A model generated the notes under the pieces. It searched no databases. It was not told the origin of the DNA and saw only the letters and a list, made by a program, of their open reading frames with translations. Shown here in pieces: positions 1-8,652 of a stretch of 47,641 bases of DNA. Source of the stretch: an uncultured Oscillospiraceae bacterium (GTDB lineage Bacteria > Bacillota > Clostridia > Oscillospirales > Acutalibacteraceae); NCBI GenBank assembly GCA_902478605.1, contig CABSLQ010000018.1, positions 1 to 47,641 on the forward strand, read 5' to 3'. Both the position numbers and the translations under genes were made by a program. How positions within the stretch are numbered: the first letter of the stretch is position 1; the number at the start of each line of letters is the position of its first letter.

Positions 1-1192
1 CCATCGGGCCGCGGGCGTGCAGCTTCTGGGTGGAAATGCCGATTTCCGCCCCCATGCCGAACTCGCCGCCGTCGGTGAACCGGGTGGAAGCGTTGACATA
101 CACGGCGGCCGCGTCCACCGAAGCGGTGAACCGCTCGGCAGCCTGGTGGCTGTCGGTGACGATGCATTCGCTGTGGCCGGTGCCGTAGGTGGCGATATGC
201 GCCATCGCCTCATTGAGCGAATCCACCACCCGCACCGCCATGATGTAATCGAGGTATTCGGTGGCCCAGTCCTCCTCGCCGGCCGGTTCCACCGGGAAGC
301 CGGTGAGGATCGCCGCCGACCGCTCACAGCAGCGCAGGCGCACCCCCTTTTCCGTCAGCCCGCGCGCGATGACGGGCAGCGCCCGTTCCGCGATGGCCGC
401 GTGCACAAGCAGCGTTTCGGCCGCGTTGCACACCGACGGGCGGGAGGCTTTGGCATTGACCGTGATGGCGGCCGCCATCTCGATGTCGGCGGCGGCATCC
501 ACATAAATGTGGCAGTTGCCCACCCCCGTCTGGATAACCGGCACGGTGGCGTTCTGCACCACCGACTGGATAAGGCTCGCCCCGCCGCGCGGGATCAGCA
601 CGTCAATGTATTCGTTCAGGCGCATCATGGCCTGGGCGGTCTCACGGGAGGTATCCCCGATAAGCTGCACCGTGTCGGAGGGCAGGCCGCCGGCGGCCAG
701 GCCCTGCCGGATGGCGGCGACGATCGCCATGTTGGAGCGGATGGCCTCCTTGCCGCCGCGCAGGATGACGGCGTTGCCCGCCTTGATGCACAAGGCGGCG
801 GCGTCCGACGTGACGTTGGGCCGCGCCTCGTAGATGATGCCGATGACGCCGAGCGGTACCCGCGTCTTTTGAATGCGCAGGCCGTTGGGACGGCGGTAGC
901 CCTCCACGATTTCGCCCACCGGATCCACCAGGGAAATCACCTCGCGGATACCCGCGCACATGCCGGCGATGCGTTCTTCGGTCAGGGTCAGGCGGTCGAC
1001 GAGCGAACCGCGGATGCCCGCGGCCCTGGCCGCTTCCACGTCCTGGCGGTTGGCCTCCAGAATGGAGGGGGCGGCGGCCGCGATGGCCTGCGCCACGGCG
1101 GCGAGGGCCGCGTCCTTGCGGGCAGAACCCGCCACGGCGAGCAGGCGGGACGCGATTTTGGCCCGGGAGCCAATCATGTCAAGCGAATCCAT
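1..1192 (-). CDS. proA: Glutamate-5-semialdehyde dehydrogenase (gamma-glutamyl phosphate reductase), C-terminus cut by window edge
   Basis: Catalyses NADPH-dependent reduction of gamma-glutamyl phosphate to glutamate-5-semialdehyde, the second step of proline synthesis in the cytoplasm. The frame is open from an ATG at 1192 to the window edge: 397 codons of the usual ~415, so roughly the last 20 residues lie outside. The aldehyde-dehydrogenase fold shows in RVPLGVIGIIYEARPNVTSD (residues 111-130) and the catalytic cysteine in RPSVCNAAETLLVH (Cys255). The start is backed by an AAAGGGG ribosome binding site about 8 nt upstream. It lies 102 bp downstream of proB in the same direction, the usual proBA order, with no terminator seen between them. 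Confidence 0.95.
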   Translation of the reverse strand, partial: MDSLDMIGSRAKIASRLLAVAGSARKDAALAAVAQAIAAAAPSILEANRQDVEAARAAGIRGSLVDRLTLTEERIAGMCAGIREVISLVDPVGEIVEGYRRPNGLRIQKTRVPLGVIGIIYEARPNVTSDAAALCIKAGNAVILRGGKEAIRSNMAIVAAIRQGLAAGGLPSDTVQLIGDTSRETAQAMMRLNEYIDVLIPRGGASLIQSVVQNATVPVIQTGVGNCHIYVDAAADIEMAAAITVNAKASRPSVCNAAETLLVHAAIAERALPVIARGLTEKGVRLRCCERSAAILTGFPVEPAGEEDWATEYLDYIMAVRVVDSLNEAMAHIATYGTGHSECIVTDSHQAAERFTASVDAAAVYVNASTRFTDGGEFGMGAEIGISTQKLHARGPM

Positions 1193-1294
1193 AGGTAAAC
1201 CCCTTTCTGGTTCAGACGGTGAGAAAATCCGGCGGCACGGACGGCACCCGTCAGACGCCGATCCGCCGAAACCGGCGGCCGGTTTCTCTGCCGC

Positions 1295-2089
1295 TTATTT
1301 CGTCTCGGAAGGAAGGAAGAGGGTGCCCAGCGGCTGCCCCTCCAGGAGATCGTACAGGCGGGATGGCCGCGCGCCGTCCATGATGACGGTGGGAATGCCC
1401 GCGTCCATCGCAATGGCGGCGGCGTGCAGCTTGGTGATCATGCCGCCGGTGCCGCGGTTCGACCCGGCGCCGCCTGCCAGGGCATACAGCGCGTCGTCGA
1501 TGCGGGTGACCGTGTCGATGCGCTTGGCGTCGGGGTGCCGGTGGGGATCCGAATCGTACAGCCCGTCGATGTCGGTGAGCAGCACGAGCCCCTGGGCCCC
1601 CACCAGCTCGGCCACCAGGGCGGAGAGGGTATCGTTGTCGCCGAACTCGATTTCCTCGGTGGCGACGGTATCGTTCTCGTTGATGATGGGCACCGCCCCG
1701 TATTCCAGCAGGCGGCACAGCGTGTTGACCACGTTGGTCTTGCGCTGCGCATCCTCCACCACGTCGCGGGTGAGCAGCACCTGGGCGGTCACGTGCCCGT
1801 ATTCGGAAAAATGCTTGTCGTAGGCATACATCAGCTCGCACTGGCCGACGGCGGCGGCCGCCTGCTTTCCGCCGATGTCGTGCGGGCGTTCCCGCAGGCC
1901 GAGATGGCCCGCGCCCACGCCGATGGCCCCCGACGTGACCAGCACGATTTCCCGGCCGGCATTTTTGAAGTCGGAGAGCACCCTGACAAGCGATTCAATA
2001 CGGCGGAGATTAAGCCGCCCGTTTTCATAGGTGAGGGTGGAAGTCCCCACCTTGACCACCAAGCGTCTGGCGTCGGCCAGTCCGGACAT
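1295..2089 (-). CDS. proB: Glutamate 5-kinase, short form without PUA domain
   Basis: Phosphorylates glutamate to gamma-glutamyl phosphate, the first and normally feedback-controlled step of proline synthesis. The amino-acid-kinase fold is visible in KVGTSTLT near the N-terminus, LVTSGAIGVGAGHLG, IINENDTVATEEIEFGDNDT and RGTGGMITKL. At 264 residues it ends after the kinase domain, so it lacks the C-terminal PUA domain of the E. coli type; many Bacillota ProB proteins are of this short form. A GTG three codons upstream (2098) is possible, but the AAGG ribosome binding site lies only 2 nt from it and 11 nt from the ATG at 2089, which I prefer. Downstream is proA. Confidence 0.93.
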   Translation of the reverse strand: MSGLADARRLVVKVGTSTLTYENGRLNLRRIESLVRVLSDFKNAGREIVLVTSGAIGVGAGHLGLRERPHDIGGKQAAAAVGQCELMYAYDKHFSEYGHVTAQVLLTRDVVEDAQRKTNVVNTLCRLLEYGAVPIINENDTVATEEIEFGDNDTLSALVAELVGAQGLVLLTDIDGLYDSDPHRHPDAKRIDTVTRIDDALYALAGGAGSNRGTGGMITKLHAAAIAMDAGIPTVIMDGARPSRLYDLLEGQPLGTLFLPSETK

Positions 2090-2126
2090 ACTATTCACAA
2101 CCTTATATGTTTCTGTATATTGTTCC

Positions 2127-2154
2127 AGTATAGCATATTTTGCCGTTTGTGCAA
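2127..2154 (-). promoter_or_regulatory. Probable sigma-A promoter of proBA
   Basis: On the minus strand TTGCAC (2154-2149), 16-bp spacer, TATACT (2132-2127) preceded by TGC, an extended -10. It lies 38 bp before the proB start and directly after the end of the M16 peptidase gene, so proBA probably has its own promoter. The leader is short and shows no riboswitch-like structure. Confidence 0.6.
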
Positions 2155-2163
2155 AGGGTTTTT

Positions 2164-3429
2164 CTATGCGGGACGGCCGAGAGGCGCCAGATAGGGCGCG
2201 TACAGCGATTCCGCCCCCACCGGTCCGGCGGCGGCGAGCGCGACGGGCGTTCCCGCGAAAAGGGTACGGGCGAGGGCGTCCACCTCCCGCTTTTCCACCC
2301 CGTCCAGGGCGGCGATGACCGCGGAGGCGGAGATCTCCCGGCCGAAAACCCGTTCGTTCCGCCCGGCGTACCCCGCCCGGGCGGCCACCGTTTCCATCCC
2401 GAGGATAAAGGCGGATTTGGCCTGCGCCCTGGCGCGCTGGAATTCCGCGTCGGTCACCCCGTCCAGCAGGCCGGTGAGCACCCCGCGGATTTCGCGCAGC
2501 ACCGTTTCCTGCTTGTCGGGCGAGACGGAGGCGGAAATGGTGAACAGGCCCGCGCCCGTTTCGGCGCTGTTGGCGCTGTAAACGGCGTAGGCGAGCCCCA
2601 GCTCCTCCCGCAGCCGCTGAAACAGGCGGGAGGAGACGCCGCCTCCCACGATGTAATTGAGCAGCATCATGGCATACCGCCGGGGATCGCCGGCCGCGAG
2701 GCCCGGAAAGCCCAGCTCCAGGCAGCTTTGCTCGAAATCCTTCGGGCGCAGGGCGAGGCCGGGATGAAAGGCGGGGGTATCGGCGGCCGGCCGGCCGCCG
2801 CCCCGCGGCAGCGAACCGAGACCCGCGTGCAGACAGGCGAGCACGGCCTGGCGGTCAAAGGCGCCGGCGATCACGGCGAGCATGCGCTCCGGCGTGTAGG
2901 CCGCCGCGATATACCGGCGCAGGGCAGGGGCGTCAATGGCGGCCACCGTTTCCCGCGTGCCGCAGATGGGGCGCCCCAGCGGCGACCCGGCCCACACGGC
3001 GGCGCACAGCGCCTCGTGGGCCAGATCCTCGCCGATGTCCTCGTACATGGCGATTTCGTCCAGGATGACCTGCCGCTCAAGGGCGGTATCTTCGGGGGTC
3101 AGCCGGGCATGCAGCAGCATATCGCTGAGGATATCCAGCGTTTCGGCCGCATTTTCGGCCAGCACCTGCGCGTAATAGCGGGTGCACTCCTGTGTGGTAT
3201 AAGCGTTCATGCTGCCGCCCAGGCGGTCCATCTCCTCCGACAGAACCCGGGACGACCGGGAGGTTGTCCCCTTAAACAGCATATGCTCCACAAAATGGGA
3301 TATGCCCTGTTCCGCCGGCTCTTCAAAGCGGGAGCCGGCCTCCACCCACACATCGACCGAGGCGGAATGCGCCCCGGGCAACGGAAGCAGCAGCACGCGC
3401 AGACCGTTGTCCAGCACCAGTTTTTCCAT
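2164..3429 (-). CDS. M16 family zinc metallopeptidase (MPP/PqqL/YmxG type)
   Basis: Zinc peptidase of the inverzincin family. The inverted zinc motif H45-F-V-E48-H49 is present, and the third zinc ligand fits Glu125 in ERQVILDEIAMYED, 76 residues after His49 as in active M16 proteins. At 421 residues it is the single-chain two-domain (M16B) size. RBS AAGGAG sits 9 nt before the ATG. It is the third gene of a patatin-ZIP-M16 run (33 bp after the ZIP gene). In Bacillus the homologue mlpA/ymxG lies just downstream of pnpA; here the same neighbourhood is kept but three genes (patatin and ZIP on this strand, DUF3298 on the other) lie between pnp and it. The substrate is unknown. Confidence 0.9.
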   Translation of the reverse strand: MEKLVLDNGLRVLLLPLPGAHSASVDVWVEAGSRFEEPAEQGISHFVEHMLFKGTTSRSSRVLSEEMDRLGGSMNAYTTQECTRYYAQVLAENAAETLDILSDMLLHARLTPEDTALERQVILDEIAMYEDIGEDLAHEALCAAVWAGSPLGRPICGTRETVAAIDAPALRRYIAAAYTPERMLAVIAGAFDRQAVLACLHAGLGSLPRGGGRPAADTPAFHPGLALRPKDFEQSCLELGFPGLAAGDPRRYAMMLLNYIVGGGVSSRLFQRLREELGLAYAVYSANSAETGAGLFTISASVSPDKQETVLREIRGVLTGLLDGVTDAEFQRARAQAKSAFILGMETVAARAGYAGRNERVFGREISASAVIAALDGVEKREVDALARTLFAGTPVALAAAGPVGAESLYAPYLAPLGRPA

Positions 3430-3462
3430 GTGGCAAATCTCCTTATATGTAGGGCGGCGCGG

Positions 3463-4251
3463 CTATCCGCCGAGCACGCCGAGCAACGTCATAAGCCAGA
3501 AGCCCAGCAGAAAGCCGTAGGTGGCGGTATGGCCGTGGCCGCCGGCCTGGGATTCGGGGATCAGCTCCTCCACCACGATGAAGATCATGGCGCCCGCGGC
3601 CAGGCAGAGGGACAGGGGCATCACCACGCCGCCCAGCGTGTTCAGGAAAGAGGTCAGCAGTATGCCGGCCACGGCGGCAGCCGGCTCGGCGAGGCTCGCC
3701 CACCAGCCCCACCAGACGCAGCGTTTCCGGGAGGTGCCGCTCTGCCGCAGCGGCAGCACGACGGCCATGCCCTCGGGGAAATTCTGCAGCGCGAGGCCGG
3801 CGCCGAAGGCGAGGGCCGCCGTCCACGACATGCCCGCGTCCTGCATGGCGGCCGCGATGACCACGCCGAGGGCCAGGCCCTCCGGTATGTTGTGCAGCGC
3901 CACGGCGAGGACGAGCAGCTTGGGCCGGGCCATATGGCTGGGCAGGCCCTCCGGCTTGTCCTCGTCCATATGCTGGTGGGGGACGATTTTGTCGAGCAGC
4001 AGCATGCCCAGGCAGCCGAGTCCAAACCCCAGGGTGACAATGCCCGCACCGGCGGGCGTATGGCCCGCGTCCTCAAAGGCGGGCAGGATCAGCGACCAGA
4101 TGGAGGCGGCGATCATCACGCCGGCCGCAAAGCCGAGCAGGCCGCCCTGGCGTTTGGGGCCGTCGCCCTGCAGGCGGGCGGCGAGCAGCGATCCGCCGAA
4201 GGTGGCGGCCCACGGCAGCAGCATCAGGATGGCAAAGAGATCCCAGCGCAT
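3463..4251 (-). CDS. ZIP family divalent metal transporter (ZupT/GufA type)
   Basis: Integral membrane carrier predicted to import Zn2+ or related divalent cations. The 262-residue protein has about eight hydrophobic segments and both ZIP signature helices: ALHNIPEGLALGVVIAAAM (TM4, His/Asn/Glu metal site) and LQNFPEGMAVVLPL (TM5), plus a later VVEELIPES. A His/acid-rich loop (PHQHMDEDKPEG) sits between TM3 and TM4, the usual variable metal-binding loop position. Start chosen at MRWDLFAIL because AAAGGGG lies about 9 nt upstream; the frame is open further upstream but overlaps the patatin gene. It begins 19 bp after the patatin stop, so the two are likely co-transcribed. Confidence 0.9.
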   Translation of the reverse strand: MRWDLFAILMLLPWAATFGGSLLAARLQGDGPKRQGGLLGFAAGVMIAASIWSLILPAFEDAGHTPAGAGIVTLGFGLGCLGMLLLDKIVPHQHMDEDKPEGLPSHMARPKLLVLAVALHNIPEGLALGVVIAAAMQDAGMSWTAALAFGAGLALQNFPEGMAVVLPLRQSGTSRKRCVWWGWWASLAEPAAAVAGILLTSFLNTLGGVVMPLSLCLAAGAMIFIVVEELIPESQAGGHGHTATYGFLLGFWLMTLLGVLGG

Positions 4252-4270
4252 GGCGGATTCCCCTTTCCGT

Positions 4271-5122
4271 TCAGTCTCCGCGCAAAAATGGTTCCAGCCG
4301 GTCCCAGCCGAGCAGCACGTCCCGCCGGCCGCAGGCGTACGCCTCGTCGAGACGGCGGCGCCGGCGTTCAAAACGGCCGATGCCCAGCGGCGCGTCGGGT
4401 AGGATCACAAAGGCGCGGCCTTCTTTTTCCAGCTTCCACAGATAGCGGCGCGTTTCGTTATACAGCTCGTGCCGGTGGTCGAGCAGCCCGATCATGGCGG
4501 GCTGCTCGCGGAAGGCGCGGGCATACAGCCGCCGCTGGCCGGTGGGGGATTTGCGGTACGCCCGATGCTGGGTCAGCACGACCACCACGCGGTCGCAGCC
4601 GTCCGCCAGCGCCCGCCGCACCGGAATGGGATCGGCGGTGCCGCCGTCGAGGTACGGCCGTCCCTTGAATTCCACCATGGGGGAAAAGAGCGGGATGGCC
4701 GCCGATGCGCGCAGCAGACGGCCCTGCTCCTCCATGGTGGGCTGCTTGCCGAAATAGGCGGGGCGGCCCGTTTTCACGTCGGTCACCCCGGTGATAAACT
4801 CCATAGGGGAGGCGAGAAAGGCCGGGTAGTTGAGGGGATCGTATTTCCCCGGAATCTCGTCAAAGATGAAATCCATCCCGAACACCGACCGGGTTTTGAT
4901 AAAGTTGGACAGGCTGATATACCGCTTATCGTGCAGATACTGCATATTCACCCGGTAGGCACGCCCGCGCTGGCCTGCCACAAAGGAGATGCCGTTGCCG
5001 GCGCCCGCCGACACGCCGATGACGTAGTCGGGCTGCACCGCCCGTTCCATCAGGGCATCGAGCACGCCCACCGTATACAGGCCGCGCATGCCGCCGCCTT
5101 CGAGAACCAGACCCACTTTCAT
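4271..5122 (-). CDS. Patatin-like phospholipase
   Basis: Cytoplasmic or peripheral serine acyl hydrolase with a Ser-Asp dyad. The glycine-rich oxyanion loop EGGGMRGLY (residues 8-16), the nucleophile motif G36-V-S38-A-G40 and the Asp of D159-G-G are all present and correctly ordered, so the enzyme looks intact; 283 residues fits the bacterial RssA/YjjU-like group. No signal peptide is seen. The Lys/Arg-rich RFERRRRRLDEAY near the end resembles the C-terminal region of YjjU-type proteins. The start at 5122 is the first in-frame Met before the GGGMRG loop, with AAGGAAAGAGG upstream. First gene of the patatin-ZIP-M16 unit, behind a ~120-nt structured leader. Lipid substrate unknown. Confidence 0.9.
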   Translation of the reverse strand: MKVGLVLEGGGMRGLYTVGVLDALMERAVQPDYVIGVSAGAGNGISFVAGQRGRAYRVNMQYLHDKRYISLSNFIKTRSVFGMDFIFDEIPGKYDPLNYPAFLASPMEFITGVTDVKTGRPAYFGKQPTMEEQGRLLRASAAIPLFSPMVEFKGRPYLDGGTADPIPVRRALADGCDRVVVVLTQHRAYRKSPTGQRRLYARAFREQPAMIGLLDHRHELYNETRRYLWKLEKEGRAFVILPDAPLGIGRFERRRRRLDEAYACGRRDVLLGWDRLEPFLRGD

Positions 5123-5146
5123 TATCCGTATCGCCTCTTTCCTTAA

Positions 5147-5250
5147 GATGAGAGGGCTGGGACAGTGCCCGCCGAAGACAAAAACACCGCGGCCGCTGTC
5201 CGGCACCGGCCGGCGCGGACCGGGTTCGATCCCTCTCTTCTCATGCGCAT
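5147..5250. repeat. Structured leader segment with ends resembling the 14.2-14.45 kb element
   Basis: The 5' leader of the patatin transcript. Read on the minus strand it opens with AGAGGGATCGAACCCGGTCC and continues CGCGCCGGCC, closely resembling the minus-strand end of the element at 14179-14450 (GGATCAAACCTAGTCCGCCC). The other end carries ATGAGAGGG, so the segment has imperfect terminal inverted repeats. Inside, a G+C-rich hairpin (CCGCG...CGCGG) is followed on the minus strand by TGTTTTTG, which looks like an attenuator. I cannot tell whether this is a short mobile element, a regulatory leader, or both. Confidence 0.35.
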
Positions 5251-5251
5251 T

Positions 5252-5280
5252 AGTATACCACAAATCCGGCCGAATAACAA
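5252..5280 (-). promoter_or_regulatory. Probable sigma-A promoter of the patatin-ZIP-M16 operon
   Basis: Minus strand: TTGTTA (5280-5275), 17-bp spacer, extended -10 TGGTATACT ending at 5252. Transcription would start near 5245, giving a leader of about 120 nt before the patatin ATG. Confidence 0.6.
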
Positions 5281-5362
5281 TCCCGGACGCGGGCCGTGCG
5301 CGGCGCATATACTGGCGGGAGGGCGGCCGCAGCCGCTCGGAACAGAAAGGAGAGTGGAACCC

Positions 5363-6052
5363 ATGCCATCGGCCACACAACCGGCCACGCAGGTGGAGAC
5401 CTGTGTTCTGGAGGACACGCTGACCTGCCGGGGGGAACCGGTATTGACCTATCGCCTTACATATCCGCAGGTGAGATCGGCGGTGTTTGCACCCGCGGCC
5501 GCGCGCATCAGCGCCTATTACCGGCTGGAGGCGCTGCGGCTGCAGATCGAGGCGTGCGGGGCGCTGTACCGCGAGGCGGTGCGGCAGTACCATGAGGCGC
5601 GCGAGCAGGGATACCCCGTCATGGTATACGAGGTGCGGGCGGATTTCACTGTGACGCTGCAGCAAAGCTGTACGCTGAGCCTGTACACGGACATCTACCG
5701 CTATACGGGCGGGGCACACGGCATGACCACGCGGGTGTCCCAGACGTGGGATCTGCGCACGGGGGAGAAGATACCCCTGTGCCACTTGATCTCCGGTTTT
5801 CGGGACATGCAGGCGTATTTCACCGGGGAGGTCGTCCGGCAGCTCCGCGTCCAGCTGGAAGCGGGGGAGGGCAGCTATTTCGATTCCTACGCGGCCGACG
5901 CCGTGCAGGAATTCGATCCGGCGCAGTATTATCTGACGCCGGAGGGGGTGGTGATTTACTACCAGCTGTACGCCGTCGCCCCCTATTCCAGCGGGATTCC
6001 CGTTTTTCTCGTCCCCTATTCCCGGCAGGTGCGCCCGCCGCGCTGCCGGTAG
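5363..6052 (+). CDS. DUF3298 (RsiV-type) domain protein
   Basis: A 229-residue protein whose second half carries the DUF3298 pattern: LYTDIYRYTGGAHGMTTRVS followed by WDLRTGEKIPLCHLI and a C-terminal YLTPEGVVIYYQLYAVAPYSSG. This domain occurs in the sigma factor inhibitor RsiV and in many secreted or lipoprotein-like clostridial proteins, but here no transmembrane segment or signal peptide is visible, so this protein may be cytosolic and is not evidently an anti-sigma factor. The start at 5363 is supported by GAAAGGAG 9 nt upstream; the frame extends further upstream into the divergent patatin leader. It is a single gene, divergent from the patatin operon and convergent with pnp. Function unknown. 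Confidence 0.8.
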   Translation: MPSATQPATQVETCVLEDTLTCRGEPVLTYRLTYPQVRSAVFAPAAARISAYYRLEALRLQIEACGALYREAVRQYHEAREQGYPVMVYEVRADFTVTLQQSCTLSLYTDIYRYTGGAHGMTTRVSQTWDLRTGEKIPLCHLISGFRDMQAYFTGEVVRQLRVQLEAGEGSYFDSYAADAVQEFDPAQYYLTPEGVVIYYQLYAVAPYSSGIPVFLVPYSRQVRPPRCR

Positions 6053-6210
6053 AGAAAGCAGCCGCACAGCCTGGCCGGCGGGACATGACAGGGCCGGGGC
6101 ACCTTTTTCAGCGCGCCGCCGGCACGCCCGCCACAAGCGGATAGCGGGCCGGGGCGCTGCGCGCGGGCTTGCAGGCGGCCTTCGCCGGAGTCCACCGGGC
6201 TGCCCGGTTC

Positions 6211-6255
6211 GCCGTAAAAACAGAAATCCCCGCCGCTGAACCCAGCGGCGGGGAT
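6211..6255 (-). terminator. Rho-independent terminator after pnp
   Basis: A perfect 13-bp inverted repeat (ATCCCCGCCGCTG at 6226-6238 with its complement at 6243-6255, 4-nt loop) is followed on the minus strand by TTCTGTTTTTA. It lies 18 bp after the pnp stop and ends the rimP-to-pnp cluster. Confidence 0.9.
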
Positions 6256-6273
6256 GGACTTTATAGGGTGCAA

Positions 6274-8472
6274 TCAGCGGCGGGGGGGCCGGCTGCCGCT
6301 GCGGCTGTCCCGGCGGAAGCCGCCTTCCCGGCGGGGAGGCCGGGGCGTGTCGTCCGCGTTGTTTTCCGGCACGAGGCCTTCCACCTCGATGAGCGCGTCG
6401 CGGCGGGAGAGGTTCAGACGGCCCTGCTCGTCGATTTCGGTGACCTTGACGATCACCTCGTCGCCGACGGCAACCACGTCTTCCACCCGTTCCACCCGTT
6501 TGACGTCCAGGCGGCTGATGTGGACAAGCCCTTCCTTGCCGGGGGCGATTTCCACAAACGCGCCGAAGGTCATCAGGCGGGTGACGCGGCCCTTATAAAT
6601 GGCGCCGATCTCCGGGTCCTTGGCGATGGTTTCCACCACGCTGAGGGCGCGCTTGGCGTCGTCCGCGTTGAGGGCGGAGATGAAGACGCTGCCGTCCTCT
6701 TCGATGTCGATCTTACAGTTGCACTCGGCCTGGATCTTCTGGATGACCGAGCCGCCCTTGCCGATGACCTCGCGGATCTTGTCCACGTCGATCTTGGTGG
6801 AGAGCATCTTGGGCGCGTATTTGGACAGCTCCGGACGGGATTCCGGAATGGCCTTGAGCATGACCTCATCCAGAATGTACAGACGGGCCTTGTGGGTTTT
6901 CGCCAGCGCCTCCTTGATGATGGCGGGGGTCAGGCCGTGCACCTTGAGGTCCATCTGGATGGCGGTGATGCCCTTATGGGTGCCGCCCACCTTGAAGTCC
7001 ATGTCGCCGAAGAAGTCCTCCAGCCCCTGGATATCCACCATGGTCATGAAGCGGTCGCCCTCGGTCACCAGACCGCAGGAAATACCCGCCACGGGCGCCT
7101 TGATCGGCACGCCCGCGTCCATGAGGGCAAGGGTGGATCCGCAGATGGACGCCTGGGAGGTGGAACCGTTGGAGGAGAGCACCTCGCTGACCAGACGCAT
7201 GGTGTAGGGGAACTCCTCCAGGGAGGGGAGCACCGGCACGAGCGCGCGCTCCGCCAGGGCGCCGTGGCCGATTTCGCGGCGGCCGGGGCCGCGCGACGGC
7301 TTGGTTTCGCCCACCGAGTAGGAGGGGAAGTTGTAGTGGTGCATATAGCGTTTCTCGGTCTCGTCGTCCAGGCCGTCGAGCTGCTGCGCGTCGCCGGAGG
7401 AGCCGAGGGTCACCGTGGTAAGCACCTGGGTCTGGCCGCGGGTGAACATGCCCGAGCCGTGCGCCCGGGGCAGCAGGCCGACCTCCGCCGCGAGGGGACG
7501 GATTTCGTCGATGCCGCGGCCGTCCACGCGCTTGCCGTCGTCGAGCAGCCAGCGGCGCACCACGTATTTCTGCAGCTTATAGAGGCAGTCCTCGATCTTC
7601 TCGCCCTGCTCGGGATACTCGTCGTCAAACCGGGCGTGCACCTCGTCGTACACGGGGCGCAGGCGCTCGTCGCGGATGCGCTTGTCGTCGGTGTCAAGGG
7701 CGGCGCGCACCTTGTCGATGGCGAAGTCCTTGATGGCCTCGAACATGGCGGGATCGGGATCGTTGGAGGTGAAGGGGAACTTCTCCTTGCCGATTTCCGC
7801 CTGGATCCCCTGGATGAATTTGACGATCTCCTGGTTGGCGGCGTGGCCGGCCATGATGCCGTCAAACATCACGTCGTCGTCCACCTCGTTGGCGCCCGCT
7901 TCGATCATGGCGACCAGGTCGGCGGTGGAAGCCACCGTCACGTGCATGTCGGAGCGCTTCTCCTGCTCGGCGGTGGGGTTGATGACGTATTCGCCGTCCA
8001 CGAGACCGACCACCACGCCGGAAATCGGGCCGTCCCACGGGATATCCGAAATGGAAATGGCGATGGAGGTGCCGATCATGGCGGTGATTTCGGGCGCGCA
8101 GTCGGGGTCAACCGACATGACGGTGCACACCACCGACACGTCGTTGCGCATGTCCTTGGGGAAGAGGGGGCGGATGGGCCGGTCGATCACGCGGGAGGTC
8201 AGGATGGCCTTCTCGCTCGGGCGGCTTTCGCGCCGCTGGAAGGAGCCGGGGATCTTGCCCACCGAATACATCTTCTCCTCATAGTCCACCGACAGAGGGA
8301 AGAAGTCCACCCCTTCGCGGGGCTTGGCCGAGGCGGTGACGGTGCACAGGATCACCGTCTCGCCGTAGCGCACGAGGCAGGAGCCGCTGGCCAGCTGCGC
8401 CATTTTGCCGGTTTCCACCTTAAGCGGCCGGCCGGCGAGGGTCGTTTCGAATACGCGATAATTCTCGAACAT
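6274..8472 (-). CDS. pnp: Polyribonucleotide nucleotidyltransferase (PNPase)
   Basis: Phosphorolytic 3'-5' exoribonuclease of the RNA degradosome and RNA turnover. The 732-residue chain shows the two RNase PH cores (residues ~10-225 and ~315-545, with GQTQVLTTVTLGSSGDAQ opening the second), the KH domain with VDKIREVIGKGGSVIQKI, and the S1 domain with YKGRVTRLMTFGAFVEIAPG. It ends in a ~40-residue Arg/Pro-rich tail (PPRREGGFRRDSRSGSRPPR) that is longer than the usual end and probably helps bind RNA. GGAGG precedes the ATG by about 7 nt. It follows rpsO, the near-universal rpsO-pnp arrangement; a hairpin in its leader may be a processing site. Confidence 0.97.
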   Translation of the reverse strand: MFENYRVFETTLAGRPLKVETGKMAQLASGSCLVRYGETVILCTVTASAKPREGVDFFPLSVDYEEKMYSVGKIPGSFQRRESRPSEKAILTSRVIDRPIRPLFPKDMRNDVSVVCTVMSVDPDCAPEITAMIGTSIAISISDIPWDGPISGVVVGLVDGEYVINPTAEQEKRSDMHVTVASTADLVAMIEAGANEVDDDVMFDGIMAGHAANQEIVKFIQGIQAEIGKEKFPFTSNDPDPAMFEAIKDFAIDKVRAALDTDDKRIRDERLRPVYDEVHARFDDEYPEQGEKIEDCLYKLQKYVVRRWLLDDGKRVDGRGIDEIRPLAAEVGLLPRAHGSGMFTRGQTQVLTTVTLGSSGDAQQLDGLDDETEKRYMHHYNFPSYSVGETKPSRGPGRREIGHGALAERALVPVLPSLEEFPYTMRLVSEVLSSNGSTSQASICGSTLALMDAGVPIKAPVAGISCGLVTEGDRFMTMVDIQGLEDFFGDMDFKVGGTHKGITAIQMDLKVHGLTPAIIKEALAKTHKARLYILDEVMLKAIPESRPELSKYAPKMLSTKIDVDKIREVIGKGGSVIQKIQAECNCKIDIEEDGSVFISALNADDAKRALSVVETIAKDPEIGAIYKGRVTRLMTFGAFVEIAPGKEGLVHISRLDVKRVERVEDVVAVGDEVIVKVTEIDEQGRLNLSRRDALIEVEGLVPENNADDTPRPPRREGGFRRDSRSGSRPPRR

Positions 8473-8533
8473 AAGTACCTCCGGTTATGTTTATTTCCGG
8501 CGGGACCCTTCGGTGACCATTAGCAATAAAACC

Positions 8534-8595
8534 AGGATTTTTCGGGACGGGCGGCGCACGCTGCACGGCGCACACAATGTGCAGGGAAAAGTCCT
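8534..8595 (-). promoter_or_regulatory. Stem-loop in the pnp leader, possible RNase processing site
   Basis: Minus-strand RNA can form an outer stem AGGACUUUUC (8595-8586) with GAAAAAUCCU (8543-8534), 9 of 10 pairs, enclosing an inner 6-bp hairpin CUGCAC/GUGCAG (8584-8579 with 8566-8561). In E. coli a leader stem-loop cleaved by RNase III allows PNPase autocontrol; by analogy this could do the same. No conserved motif proves it. Confidence 0.35.
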
Positions 8596-8652
8596 CGTTT
8601 CACTGCTAAAGAGCCATCAAACAGCCCCGCGAATGGACGTGGATCGTCGAAA

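Noticed and set aside
5225..5240. GGGTTCGATCCC resembling a tRNA T-loop
   Set aside because: No acceptor, D or anticodon arm can be folded around it, and a similar motif recurs at 14431-14440 as part of a repeat.
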